18,941 nt of DNA, taken from contig CAYPEF010000032.1 in the NCBI GenBank assembly GCA_964409675.1, forward strand, positions 1-18,941, written 5' to 3'. Below are positions 7,600 through 14,701 of this stretch, in pieces. The DNA is from CAYMDD01 sp964409675 (lineage in GTDB: Bacteria; Pseudomonadota; Alphaproteobacteria; Rickettsiales; SXRF01). The notes beneath the pieces are model-generated. The model ran no database searches. It was not told the origin of the DNA and saw nothing but the letters and a program-made list of their open reading frames with translations. Numbering within the stretch: position 1 is the stretch's first letter; each line of letters starts with the position of its first letter. Position numbers and translations under genes: made by a program.

Positions 7600-7833
7600 C
7601 CGCACCTGCGTGCAATCCTGCCACTGATCCGGTCAATCAATGCAGCAGATAAAAACATGCGGCCTTTCCTCTGCGCATTTACCCTTCCTTAACGCTAATC
7701 GTGCTACGCGTGAGGCAGTAGGCGCATTCGCTGCATATTGAATTGCACTGCGCCGCCCTTTCCATGCCGCCTTGCGCCGTAACAGCGCAGCGGCACGGGA
7801 TTATACCAGCGCCATACAGCCCGGGAGCCGATA
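7600..7833. other. intergenic region before the LytM lipoprotein gene
   Basis: 234 nt without a supported gene. The only clear element is the ribosome binding site GGGAG at 7823-7827. I see no confident promoter hexamers, terminator or RNA structure. Confidence 0.5.
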
Positions 7834-8661
7834 ATGAACCATTCCCTTACCCTCCTTGCCACCGCCGCCCTTGCCCTTGCCAGCGGCTGCACGCAGCCGG
7901 CGGCGGAGATTGTACTTAAAGGCAGCGAGGGCGGGACGAGAATGAGCTCCGGCTATAGCAACTCGTATGTTTCCAGCGGATCGTCTTCCTATATCGCGCC
8001 GGCATCGCAGGATACATCCAGTTCCGCCGGAGTGCAGTCGATCGGCGTTACCGATTTGAGCGCACCCGCGCCTGCGCAAACCGATACGCAAAAAAAAACT
8101 GAAAAACTGAGCGAAGCGCCGGCCAAGAGAAAAGTTGAACCAGCTAAGATAGCATCCACCGAACCTGAAAAGCCTGCTGCCGCAAAGAAAACGGATTCCA
8201 TTGCCATGGCAGAACCGGCCGCGGCACCCATTCCGGCGATTAAGGCGCATGGCAAAAGCGCCTTCATTCAACCGGTGGAAGGACGCATCATCTCGCACTT
8301 TGGCGCCAAGGGACCAGGCATTATTAATGACGGCATTAATATCGCCGCGGAAGAAGGCGAGCCGGTAGTGGCCGCCGCCGACGGCGAAGTCGCCTATGCG
8401 GGCAACAAGCTGAAAAGCTACGGCAACGTGGTGATCCTGCGGCACGCGGGCAGCAAGACCACCACCTACGCGCACCTTGCTCGCATGGTGGTGAACAAGC
8501 GCCAGCGCGTGCAGCAGGGCGACATCATTGGCTATGTCGGCGCCAGCGGGAACGTGAAGGAACCGCAACTGCATTTTGCGCTGCGCAAAGGCAAGCAGCC
8601 GCTCGATCCCGAAACCGTGCTGCCCAGCATGCACGCCTCCATGCCGATGCGCGGCGTATAA
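7834..8661 (+). CDS. lipoprotein with degenerate LytM/M23 domain (NlpD/EnvC-like)
   Basis: A 275-residue probable outer-membrane lipoprotein: signal peptide MNHSLTLLATAALALASGC with lipobox ending at Cys19, a long Ser/Ala/Lys/Pro-rich linker (20-142) and a C-terminal M23 fold (about 145-265) with GRIISHFGAKGPGI, VVAAADGEVAYAGN, YGNVVILRH and TYAHL. The zinc-ligand positions are changed: the usual HxGxD reads N165-D-G-I-N169, and the usual HxH reads Q245-L-H247; His214 remains. Such loss marks the dLytM amidase activators NlpD and EnvC rather than active endopeptidases. No LysM domain is present, unlike E. coli NlpD. A gene of this class after surE-pcm is common in proteobacteria. GGGAG 6 nt before the ATG supports the start. 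Confidence 0.85.
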   Translation: MNHSLTLLATAALALASGCTQPAAEIVLKGSEGGTRMSSGYSNSYVSSGSSSYIAPASQDTSSSAGVQSIGVTDLSAPAPAQTDTQKKTEKLSEAPAKRKVEPAKIASTEPEKPAAAKKTDSIAMAEPAAAPIPAIKAHGKSAFIQPVEGRIISHFGAKGPGIINDGINIAAEEGEPVVAAADGEVAYAGNKLKSYGNVVILRHAGSKTTTYAHLARMVVNKRQRVQQGDIIGYVGASGNVKEPQLHFALRKGKQPLDPETVLPSMHASMPMRGV

Positions 8662-8688
8662 TTCCCCCTATGTAAAGAGCAAAACGCC

Positions 8689-9498
8689 ATGGATTCGATC
8701 CCCCTTCTTTCCAATCACAAAGGCAATGCTTCCCATCAACGGGGGTTTACATTGATGGAACTGGCTATTGTCCTTGTTGTCATCGGATTGATTATCGGCG
8801 GCATTACGATAGGCCAGAGCATGATCCGCCAATCGCAGCTTACCTCGGTCATCGCACAGGTGCAGCGCTATGAATCCGCCATCGGCACGTTTAAGAAAAA
8901 ATACAACGCGCTGCCGGGCGATATGGCCAATGCCGAAAGCTTCTGGGGATCGGATACCAATTGCCCTAATACCGCTGCTAATACCACTTATAAGAAAGCA
9001 ACCTGCAACGGCAACGGCGACGGCAGGGTTTACGACGATATCAGCGCCGGGCAAATGTACGAGACACACCGCGCCTGGCAGCAGCTGGCCAATGCCGGGC
9101 TGATCGAAGGCTCTTATACGGGGGCGCGGGGCTCCGGGTTCGCCGCGCAGCAGGTGCCGGGCATCAACAGCCCGAAACTGCCGATCAAAAAGGCAACGCT
9201 GCACCTGATGCACCATTACGCCCTCCCAGCGAATACCGATCTGTTCCCTTTCAACGGACACGGATTCAATTTCTGCGATGAAAGCAGCACCGCCTGCGCC
9301 GCCATCATCACCGGACCGGAAGCCAAGTCGTTGGATAGCAAAATCGACGACGGGCTGCCCGGCATCGGGCGCGTCATCACCTGGAAACCGGCATATCTTG
9401 CCACCTGCGCCTCCACCTCCGATCCCTATACCGCCGCCTATGTCGCGAGCGATAACACCACGCGCTGCGCGCTTCTGTTTCAGGTCAATACTGATTGA
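8689..9498 (+). CDS. type IV prepilin-like / pseudopilin protein
   Basis: A 269-residue protein with a class III signal: a 19-residue leader ending QRG, then FTLMELAIVLVVIGLIIGG, with Phe at +1 and Glu at +5 of the mature form, as needed for cleavage and N-methylation by PilD-type peptidase. The hydrophobic helix (20-45) is followed by YESAIGTFKKKYNALPGDM, a stretch also seen in GspG-type prepilin-like proteins, and a cysteine-containing globular part with TCNGNGDG, which may bind metal. It starts 27 nt after the LytM gene with AAAGAG 9 nt upstream, so it is probably in the same transcript. No pilus or type II secretion gene neighbours it; its assembly machinery must be elsewhere. Confidence 0.85.
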   Translation: MDSIPLLSNHKGNASHQRGFTLMELAIVLVVIGLIIGGITIGQSMIRQSQLTSVIAQVQRYESAIGTFKKKYNALPGDMANAESFWGSDTNCPNTAANTTYKKATCNGNGDGRVYDDISAGQMYETHRAWQQLANAGLIEGSYTGARGSGFAAQQVPGINSPKLPIKKATLHLMHHYALPANTDLFPFNGHGFNFCDESSTACAAIITGPEAKSLDSKIDDGLPGIGRVITWKPAYLATCASTSDPYTAAYVASDNTTRCALLFQVNTD

Positions 9499-9534
9499 GA
9501 GGCACTTAAGCGGCATATTGCATGGCATCGGACC

Positions 9535-9540
9535 TATAAT
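9535..9540 (+). promoter_or_regulatory. candidate -10 element for tatA
   Basis: A perfect TATAAT stands 60 nt before the tatA ATG, after the stop of the prepilin gene. A TTGCAT at 9518-9523 is only 11 nt upstream, too close for a standard -35, so support is limited. Confidence 0.3.
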
Positions 9541-9600
9541 CCGCTTGATTTAAGCAAGGCGGCAGCTATCCTTGGCGCACCATCATAAGGATAGACGCAT

Positions 9601-9831
9601 ATGGGCCTGAGCCTTTCACATCTATTGCTGATTCTGCTTATCGTGCTGGTGCTGTTCGGGCGCGGGCGCGTATCGAGCGTCATGGGCGAAATCGGCAAGG
9701 GCATCCGCGCCATGCGCGAGGGCCTGAAGGGCGAGGATGAGCGCGCTAATGCCCCCAAGCCCCTGCCCCGCACCATCGACCAGCCAACCGAAACGGTCAG
9801 CCACACCACCAGCCGCGACGCCAATCCTTAA
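9601..9831 (+). CDS. tatA: Sec-independent protein translocase TatA
   Basis: A 76-residue protein with the TatA/E layout: one N-terminal membrane helix (about 5-19, HLLLILLIVLVLFG), a hinge at FGRGR, an amphipathic helix IGKGIRAMREGL (about 31-42) and a polar tail. TatA multimers form the passage through which folded proteins cross the inner membrane once TatBC has bound the twin-arginine signal. AAGGA 9 nt before the ATG supports the start. tatB and tatC are not adjacent here, whereas tatABC commonly lies close to surE-pcm in alphaproteobacteria. It ends 3 nt from the stop of the convergent RDD gene. Confidence 0.92.
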   Translation: MGLSLSHLLLILLIVLVLFGRGRVSSVMGEIGKGIRAMREGLKGEDERANAPKPLPRTIDQPTETVSHTTSRDANP

Positions 9832-9834
9832 GTC

Positions 9835-10479
9835 TTATTCCGGCTGTTCCGGCACCGGCGATATGGCCGGCTTGCGCCAGGGAATAGTCACCACCAGCGT
9901 ATGCGCGAAGCGGTCGTGCCAGCCTTGGCGCTGTTTATCCCAGGCAATCCAGAAAAAACCGAGCAGCAACGGCGCGCCTGATGCCAGGTAGCCCAGCAGG
10001 CGCTTCAGGCACTGCGCACGCGTTGGCGGCGCGCCGCTGACGGCATCGGCAATACGGATACGCATCAGCATCTTGCCGGGTGTGGCCGCAAAATGCCGCC
10101 AGAACAGATAAGAATAGGCCATCATCATCCCCAGCTGGAACAGGAATTCCGTGATCCAGCGGCGCAAGCCCCCGCCCTCAATCCATAAGTGCAGCATCTT
10201 TGCATTGCGCTCCTTGGGCGTGGCAATCATATCCTGCGCCGCGCGCCAGGCTTCGGGGTCGATATGCATTGGTCCCGCCAGCAGCGTGGCTACCACATGG
10301 CTTGCCTCGGTCAGCAGCAGCATCAACAGCGCCGTATCCAGCATCGCCGCCAACATACGGCGCTGGAAATTGGCGATGGTTGCGCCAAACGGCGCCATGG
10401 CCGGCGCTTTCCGCCGCCAAGGGCTCCAGAGCAGCTTGACCGGGTCCGGCATCCAGGGCGGCAACTTGCGTTGGCTCAT
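9835..10479 (-). CDS. RDD family membrane protein
   Basis: A 214-residue inner-membrane protein with the RDD pattern: FQRRMLAAMLDTALLMLLL (38-56, first helix with the Arg and Asp pair), a second helix around 112-130, the conserved ATPGKMLMRIRIADAVSG (132-149), and RAQCLKRLLGYL leading to a third helix (about 163-180) and DKQRQGWHDRFAHT. RDD proteins are multi-pass; some have been linked to ion transport but the function here is not known. Its ATG overlaps the bioD stop codon (ATGA), so it is translated from the bioD transcript. There is no obvious link to biotin. It converges on tatA with only 3 nt between stops. Confidence 0.85.
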   Translation of the reverse strand: MSQRKLPPWMPDPVKLLWSPWRRKAPAMAPFGATIANFQRRMLAAMLDTALLMLLLTEASHVVATLLAGPMHIDPEAWRAAQDMIATPKERNAKMLHLWIEGGGLRRWITEFLFQLGMMMAYSYLFWRHFAATPGKMLMRIRIADAVSGAPPTRAQCLKRLLGYLASGAPLLLGFFWIAWDKQRQGWHDRFAHTLVVTIPWRKPAISPVPEQPE

Positions 10480-11153
10480 AGGGATTCTTTCACAAGAATA
10501 GTAAGATCAGGCGGCAACGCGCCGGGAGCCAGCCGGGGAATCACACAGATCGGCATAGCATTTCCGGTAAACTCCCGCAAGGTGGCGGCGGTTTCCACCA
10601 GCGAGACCTCGCTTCCCTCCGATTCGCTAACCACGATCCCCGCCACCGGCACGCCGCGCGCGCGCAGCGACTCCAGCGCAGTGAGCGCGTGGCTTAAGCT
10701 GCCGAGGTAACTGCCCGCTACTAAAACCGCCTTGCAGCGCAGCGCTGCAATCCAGTCGAGCATGGTATGGCGCATATTCAGCGGCGTCATCACCCCGCCT
10801 GCGCCTTCGATTAGCAGCAGATTCCGGCCCGCGCGGCTGCGGCAGAAATCCGTCACTTCCTCCAGCCCGATCTCCCCGCCTTCCCGCGCCGCCGCCATAT
10901 GCGGCGACAGGGGCGCGGCGAAACGCCACGGCGATATATCAACTACCGCTTTCTCATCCACCCCCTTCCCCAGTGCACGCAGAATCAGCGCCGTATCGCT
11001 CCGCGCATCCCCCGGATCATAGCCGGAGATGACCGGCTTCAGCGCATGCACAGCGCACCCCCGTGATCGCAATTGCCGGCATAGCGCTGCCGTCACCAGC
11101 GTTTTACCGATGCCAGTGCCGGTGCCGGTGATGAATACAGAATTAACTAACAT
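10476..11153 (-). CDS. bioD: ATP-dependent dethiobiotin synthetase
   Basis: BioD closes the ureido ring of 7,8-diaminopelargonate with CO2 and ATP to give dethiobiotin, the step between BioA and BioB. The 225-residue product has the P-loop FITGTGTGIGKT (7-18), the substrate loop LKPVISG, the ENGAGG-like EGAGGVMTPLN, and AVLVAGSYLGSLSHAL. The residue after GTGT differs from the E. coli GTDT form, which is a known variation. It lies far from bioA, bioB and bioF (about 3.8 kb away) in the window. The upstream leader is extremely AT-rich with no Shine-Dalgarno sequence. It shares an ATGA overlap with the RDD gene downstream. Confidence 0.95.
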   Translation of the reverse strand: MLVNSVFITGTGTGIGKTLVTAALCRQLRSRGCAVHALKPVISGYDPGDARSDTALILRALGKGVDEKAVVDISPWRFAAPLSPHMAAAREGGEIGLEEVTDFCRSRAGRNLLLIEGAGGVMTPLNMRHTMLDWIAALRCKAVLVAGSYLGSLSHALTALESLRARGVPVAGIVVSESEGSEVSLVETAATLREFTGNAMPICVIPRLAPGALPPDLTILVKESL

Positions 11154-11162
11154 ACTTATATA

Positions 11163-11189
11163 GTTATATTTTTACCCTATAAAATGCAA
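11163..11189 (-). promoter_or_regulatory. candidate bioD promoter
   Basis: On the minus strand TTGCAT (positions 11189-11184) precedes TATAAC (11168-11163) with a 15-nt spacer; TAACTA at 17 nt is the alternative -10. The -10 is about 10 nt before the bioD ATG, so the leader would be very short or absent. Confidence 0.35.
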
Positions 11190-11233
11190 CCCCACCCTCC
11201 TATCGCCGTTGAACAGACAACCAATTGAAATAT

Positions 11234-11264
11234 TTGACATTTCCATTCTAATCGTAAGAAATAT
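11234..11264 (+). promoter_or_regulatory. candidate promoter for the EF-hand protein gene
   Basis: A perfect TTGACA (11234-11239) stands in the 207-nt divergent spacer between bioD and the large plus-strand gene. Possible -10 elements are TAAGAA (11255-11260, spacing 15) or AAATAT (11259-11264, spacing 19); neither is ideal. Confidence 0.4.
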
Positions 11265-11290
11265 GTAACAAATATCCGGTAGCATACCTA

Positions 11291-11312
11291 GAAGGGACTG
11301 GGTAAAATGTAA
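11291..11312 (+). promoter_or_regulatory. Shine-Dalgarno followed by ATG-TAA start-stop
   Basis: GAAGGGA (11291-11297) is 9 nt before an ATG (11307-11309) that is followed at once by TAA (11310-11312). This start-stop is in frame with the large downstream gene, whose next start codons are TTG at 11316 and ATG at 11361. It could be a ribosome-stalling or reinitiation device, or the real start spoiled by a nonsense change at codon 2. Confidence 0.5.
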
Positions 11313-11360
11313 TTATTGAAGTTAACTCGCCTGCCCGTGCAGGCATTCTGGACAGCTTTC

Positions 11361-14219
11361 ATGGCGCAAGACGTTTTATCCGTTACAAGAGAAGATTTTG
11401 AAAATCTGCAAAAGATGGTTCCGTCCGAATTGCGCGATAGGCTGGAGTTCAAGGAATCAGGCGATGGTCACGGAATCGTTTTAATTAAAGGGCATTTTAC
11501 CAAGGAAAATGCCGCTTCCATTCGCGGCAGGCTTAATTCTGATGTGGAGGCAGCCTTTCATATGGTTCCCGGCGCGTCTGCGATGAATTTCAAAGATGAA
11601 TTTGCTGCTGTTGTTGAATCCATACGCGGTAATGAAGAACCTACATTCCGCGTGGCCCTCTCTGCTGATGGGGTAAAAACGCTCGCCAAGCCTGAAAGCT
11701 GGCCCAAGAAATGGGCAGAAGCTGCCGCACAACGTGCACAGGATGAAGCCGCCGGGAAGCCTATTGAACCGTATGAAATAAGCAAAGGCGATACGGTTGG
11801 AGAGTTTGCGACGAAGCACGGGCAAACCGCTATAGACATGGCAAAGCCATATATTGATGGTGCAGTTGATACGGCAAAGAACGCATCTACTCCTGCAATG
11901 GGCTTGAAAGCAGCTTCAATTGAAGCGAAATTAGCAGAGCGTGCGCACGTGCCAGGCGCTTCCTATGCCAAAGAAAAGATAAATGAAGCCAGGCAAGCTA
12001 TTAATGGAGTTGCAGATAATGTAAAGAAGCAGCTTCATGACGCGGCCGATAGTTATGCTCCGCCACAGGAAGGCCCGCGTACCGGCCCCAACTCCTTTAC
12101 TTATGGCGATCAGTTAGTAAGCGCGCTGGCAGCAGCCTCTATTACGCAGGATGAACTTGAAACGCGCAGAATTAATAAAGAATACGATGCTATCGAAGCA
12201 GAAGAAAAACGTAAAAAAGCGGAAGCCTCAGAGGCACGTTTAACTGAGCTTAAAGGCCTCGCCAGCAGAGCGCCTGAACAGCAGGCGGGCCAATATAAGA
12301 GCATTATAGACAATATTCCCGCAGAACATACACGCCAGTTGGAAGTTGCTGATAGTGGCACTTTCATCAAAGGCACTTACAACCAACAGCAGGCGCAGGC
12401 AATTACCGAAAGCCTTAATACAGAACGCGACGGCGAAAGCGGCAGAACTCCTGGCGCGGCTATTATGGCTCCTATTAACTGGGCGCGAAATAAAGTGCTG
12501 GGTGATTCTAACCCTCTAGCCGTAGCGGAAGAAACGGAAAACGGTTATCGTATAAAGATCAATCCGGCACTTGAGCGGGCAAAAACAGCGGATTATGAAC
12601 GCGCACAGCTCGCCGCCAGCGAAGCGGTGAAAGAAAGAGCACAGGAAGCGGAAGATAGACTGCGCGGTATTGACGGACTCAATCTGGTTAAAGTAACGCG
12701 CATACAGGGCACGGGGGCTGAAATTACCGTCAATCCCATGCTTTTAAGCGAAGAACAAAAAAAATATGGCGGGCACCACCACCTGACCAGCAAGGAAGTG
12801 ACGGAGGCTGCCGCAAAGGGGCTGGCGGATGCCCTTGGCGGTACGGTAGTTACGGCTACGAATGGTGATATTAAAGTAAAAGTAAATGATATTACCCATG
12901 TCGCCGCTTCACTGGAAAGCGATGCAGGAAAAAAGCATATCAATCATAGCGTGCAGGCGGAAAGAACCCGTGCTTATGACCAGTTGGTTGCTAAAGGTGT
13001 CGAAAAAATAAGGGAAGAAGAACGTACCCGGGAATATTTGGCATCTGTTGAAAAACGCAATCAAACCTATAACAGCCAGCAGCCGGTATGCGAGTTAGCC
13101 AACCAATTGCGTATTACTACCGTTTCCAACCCCGATGGCACCTATGCCGTATTGAGCATCGGCCAGAGCGGTGACTACGCCATTTCCGGCAAGGATACGA
13201 ATGGCGAACTGAACGAATATGGCAAGCGCAATAAGCAAGTCGCGGCTGAACTGAATAACAAAGTTCCTGGGCTGGCCGATCTTGACAAAAATGGCAAGCT
13301 GGTGCTGAACGCACAATCGGTTTTGCTCACCCCAGAGGGAAAGAAACAGATTGATGATGCAGTGAAACATATCCAGAAAAACACCAGGGAAACAGAAGAT
13401 TTCCTGAAAGTCGCCGACCAGCGCGGCACCAGAGAGAACGCGAAGGCGGCAGAGGAAACAGCAAAGCTCCACGCATTGAAAGAGAAAAACGCTGCCGCAA
13501 TGGCTCCTATTATTGCGCATGTAAACGAACGCGCGCTGAAAGTCGCTGATACCGACCATAACGGACGCCTGGATGACAAAGAACTGGCGAACTTGCGCAA
13601 TGATTTAGCCAAAGTCAAACCCGGGCAAGACCTTTTCCAAGGCGAGCTGAGCGAAGCCGCGCTTGGCAAGGACGCAGCTAAAAGTAAACAAGCGTTCCAT
13701 GATTACAGAGTGGCAAATCTCAAGCAGGAATTGAATAGCCTGGATTATGCCGGCGTCAGCACTGAGGACCTTCCGGCTCTGGCTGCCGTGCGCAAACCGG
13801 AGGCCAGCGTGGAACTTGCCAGCAAGGAAGCGAAAGAAAAATTCATCCGTAATAATGATGAATACAGGAAGCAAGAGGGCGATGTCGCAGCGAAAGCGGA
13901 CGGAAAGCTCGACGATAAAGAGCTGAAATCGGCAGCGAACCACCTCGATATGCGCCTGCTCGACAAAGCCGCCGATACGAATAATGACAATAAAATAGAT
14001 AAAGATGAGCGCAACGCTTTCGACGGTCTTGGGATTAATGAAAAGATGGTGGCGATTAAAGCCATGCTGGAAAAGAATACTGCGCTGAAAGATGAAGTAC
14101 TGGCATTGCGCGATCTTGGCTTTAAAGGCACGCATGTAGGAATCGCCGCGCTCAGCGCCGCGCCTTCCGCAGCAATGGTGGCGAAGACGGACGGCGAAAA
14201 AGGCGCTGGCGTTACCTAA
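11361..14219 (+). CDS. large repeat-containing EF-hand protein, function unknown
   Basis: A 952-residue, charged, largely helical protein without signal peptide or membrane segment. Its family is not recognised. Two copies of a module are visible at residues 20-61 and 319-355, sharing P-[SA]-E, R-x-LE, SG, IKG and a final LN[ST][DE]. A second pair, around 490-545 and 615-670, shares NG plus a GKKxIxxxV end. Near the C-terminus are calcium loops of EF-hand type: DTDHNGRLDDKE (730-741) and DTNNDNKIDKDE (872-883), with a weaker ADGKLDDKE between them and DLDKNGKL at 640. I use the ATG at 11361; the frame stays open up to a TTG at 11316, and an ATG-TAA lies just upstream. AT-rich composition and position between biotin genes suggest an accessory gene. 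Possible roles include a calcium-responsive scaffold or a secreted effector, but nothing visible decides this. Confidence 0.8.
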   Translation: MAQDVLSVTREDFENLQKMVPSELRDRLEFKESGDGHGIVLIKGHFTKENAASIRGRLNSDVEAAFHMVPGASAMNFKDEFAAVVESIRGNEEPTFRVALSADGVKTLAKPESWPKKWAEAAAQRAQDEAAGKPIEPYEISKGDTVGEFATKHGQTAIDMAKPYIDGAVDTAKNASTPAMGLKAASIEAKLAERAHVPGASYAKEKINEARQAINGVADNVKKQLHDAADSYAPPQEGPRTGPNSFTYGDQLVSALAAASITQDELETRRINKEYDAIEAEEKRKKAEASEARLTELKGLASRAPEQQAGQYKSIIDNIPAEHTRQLEVADSGTFIKGTYNQQQAQAITESLNTERDGESGRTPGAAIMAPINWARNKVLGDSNPLAVAEETENGYRIKINPALERAKTADYERAQLAASEAVKERAQEAEDRLRGIDGLNLVKVTRIQGTGAEITVNPMLLSEEQKKYGGHHHLTSKEVTEAAAKGLADALGGTVVTATNGDIKVKVNDITHVAASLESDAGKKHINHSVQAERTRAYDQLVAKGVEKIREEERTREYLASVEKRNQTYNSQQPVCELANQLRITTVSNPDGTYAVLSIGQSGDYAISGKDTNGELNEYGKRNKQVAAELNNKVPGLADLDKNGKLVLNAQSVLLTPEGKKQIDDAVKHIQKNTRETEDFLKVADQRGTRENAKAAEETAKLHALKEKNAAAMAPIIAHVNERALKVADTDHNGRLDDKELANLRNDLAKVKPGQDLFQGELSEAALGKDAAKSKQAFHDYRVANLKQELNSLDYAGVSTEDLPALAAVRKPEASVELASKEAKEKFIRNNDEYRKQEGDVAAKADGKLDDKELKSAANHLDMRLLDKAADTNNDNKIDKDERNAFDGLGINEKMVAIKAMLEKNTALKDEVLALRDLGFKGTHVGIAALSAAPSAAMVAKTDGEKGAGVT

Positions 14220-14448
14220 ATCCGCCTTAGGTGAATCCTATTTTACGGCGATATTCTTTCAGTCACTTTCACTGCCTTATACGCGCAAGCGTCGCTTAAG
14301 CGTTGTATTTCCATACACTCCTTATACCGCACTGCCTTAGTCACTACGGTATCTTTATCAGCGCGCTGCTATGGTCCTTCTCATGCAGCGGGAGCATCCG
14401 CTTCCGGAAATATCTGCATAAGTGTTTCACTCAAGGAGGAATAATACC
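14220..14448. other. intergenic region with three 15-nt near repeats
   Basis: 229 nt without a supported gene. It contains near copies CACTGCCTTATACGC (14270-14284), CACTCCTTATACCGC (14316-14330) and CACTGCCTTAGTCAC (14330-14344), and a small palindrome AAGCGTCGCTT. These could be binding sites controlling the small gene at 14449. No clear -35/-10 pair is seen. Confidence 0.4.
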
Positions 14449-14571
14449 ATGGCAAACCGTAACCCGTCGGACAATCTATCGCAGGAAGATCGCGCCAAGG
14501 GCGGCCGCAACAGCCATAAAGGCAGCCAGGCCACCAATCGCAGCAGCAGCGAAAAATCGTCCCGCAGCTAA
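14449..14571 (+). CDS. small KGG-motif stress protein
   Basis: A 40-residue highly hydrophilic protein: MANRNPSDNLSQEDRAKGG at the start, then RNSHKGSQATNR and a Ser-rich end. The AKGGRNSHKG segment resembles the KGG/GsiB-type stress-protein motif, which is small, disordered and usually induced by starvation or desiccation. The start is very strongly supported by AAGGAGG (14433-14439) 9 nt upstream. Only one KGG copy is present, so family membership is probable rather than sure. It is too short for standard gene-length cut-offs and lies in a different frame from the longer open frame over the same bases. A second tiny hydrophilic gene with an equally strong ribosome binding site follows 130 nt later. 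Confidence 0.75.
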   Translation: MANRNPSDNLSQEDRAKGGRNSHKGSQATNRSSSEKSSRS

Positions 14572-14590
14572 GGCTCGACGGACGCAACTC

Positions 14591-14635
14591 CATAACAATG
14601 CGTAATTCACGCCGCTTGTTATGCCTATATTTTTA
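14591..14635 (+). terminator. probable terminator after the KGG gene
   Basis: Inverted repeat CATAACAA (14591-14598) / TTGTTATG (14616-14623) with an inner GCG/CGC pair, followed by CCTATATTTTT. The stem is AT-rich, so it is likely weak. Confidence 0.45.
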
Positions 14636-14673
14636 AGCCCAGATGGATTTAGAAATAACAGGCTATTACTTCG

Positions 14674-14679
14674 TATAAT
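14674..14679 (+). promoter_or_regulatory. candidate -10 element for the Asn/Gln-rich small gene
   Basis: A perfect TATAAT stands 22 nt before the ATG at 14702. No clear -35 is seen, so it may rely on an activator or an alternative sigma factor, or be chance in an AT-rich stretch. Confidence 0.35.
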
Positions 14680-14701
14680 TTTTAATCTTTTGGAGGATTT
14701 T

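Noticed and set aside
7801..8634. Long minus-strand open frame over the LytM lipoprotein gene
   Set aside because: It is antisense to a gene with a lipobox, an M23 fold and a good ribosome binding site; the antisense product is Arg/Gly-rich low-complexity typical of shadow frames.
8668..9528. Minus-strand frame of 286 codons opposite the prepilin-like gene
   Set aside because: The plus strand has a perfect prepilin cleavage site and ribosome binding site; the antisense reading is compositionally biased with no motifs.
11156..11170. TTATATAGTTATAT before bioD as a BioR operator (TTATMKATAA)
   Set aside because: Only about 7 of 10 positions match, which is expected by chance in such AT-rich sequence.
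11316..11360. TTG at 11316 as the start of the EF-hand protein
   Set aside because: The nearest Shine-Dalgarno sequence is 18 nt away and positioned for the ATG-TAA instead; ATG 11361 is kept as the start though it also lacks a strong site, so this remains open.
14303..14605. 100-codon frame over the KGG gene region
   Set aside because: It is in another frame; the 40-codon frame starting at 14449 has a near-perfect ribosome binding site at proper distance while the longer frame has none.
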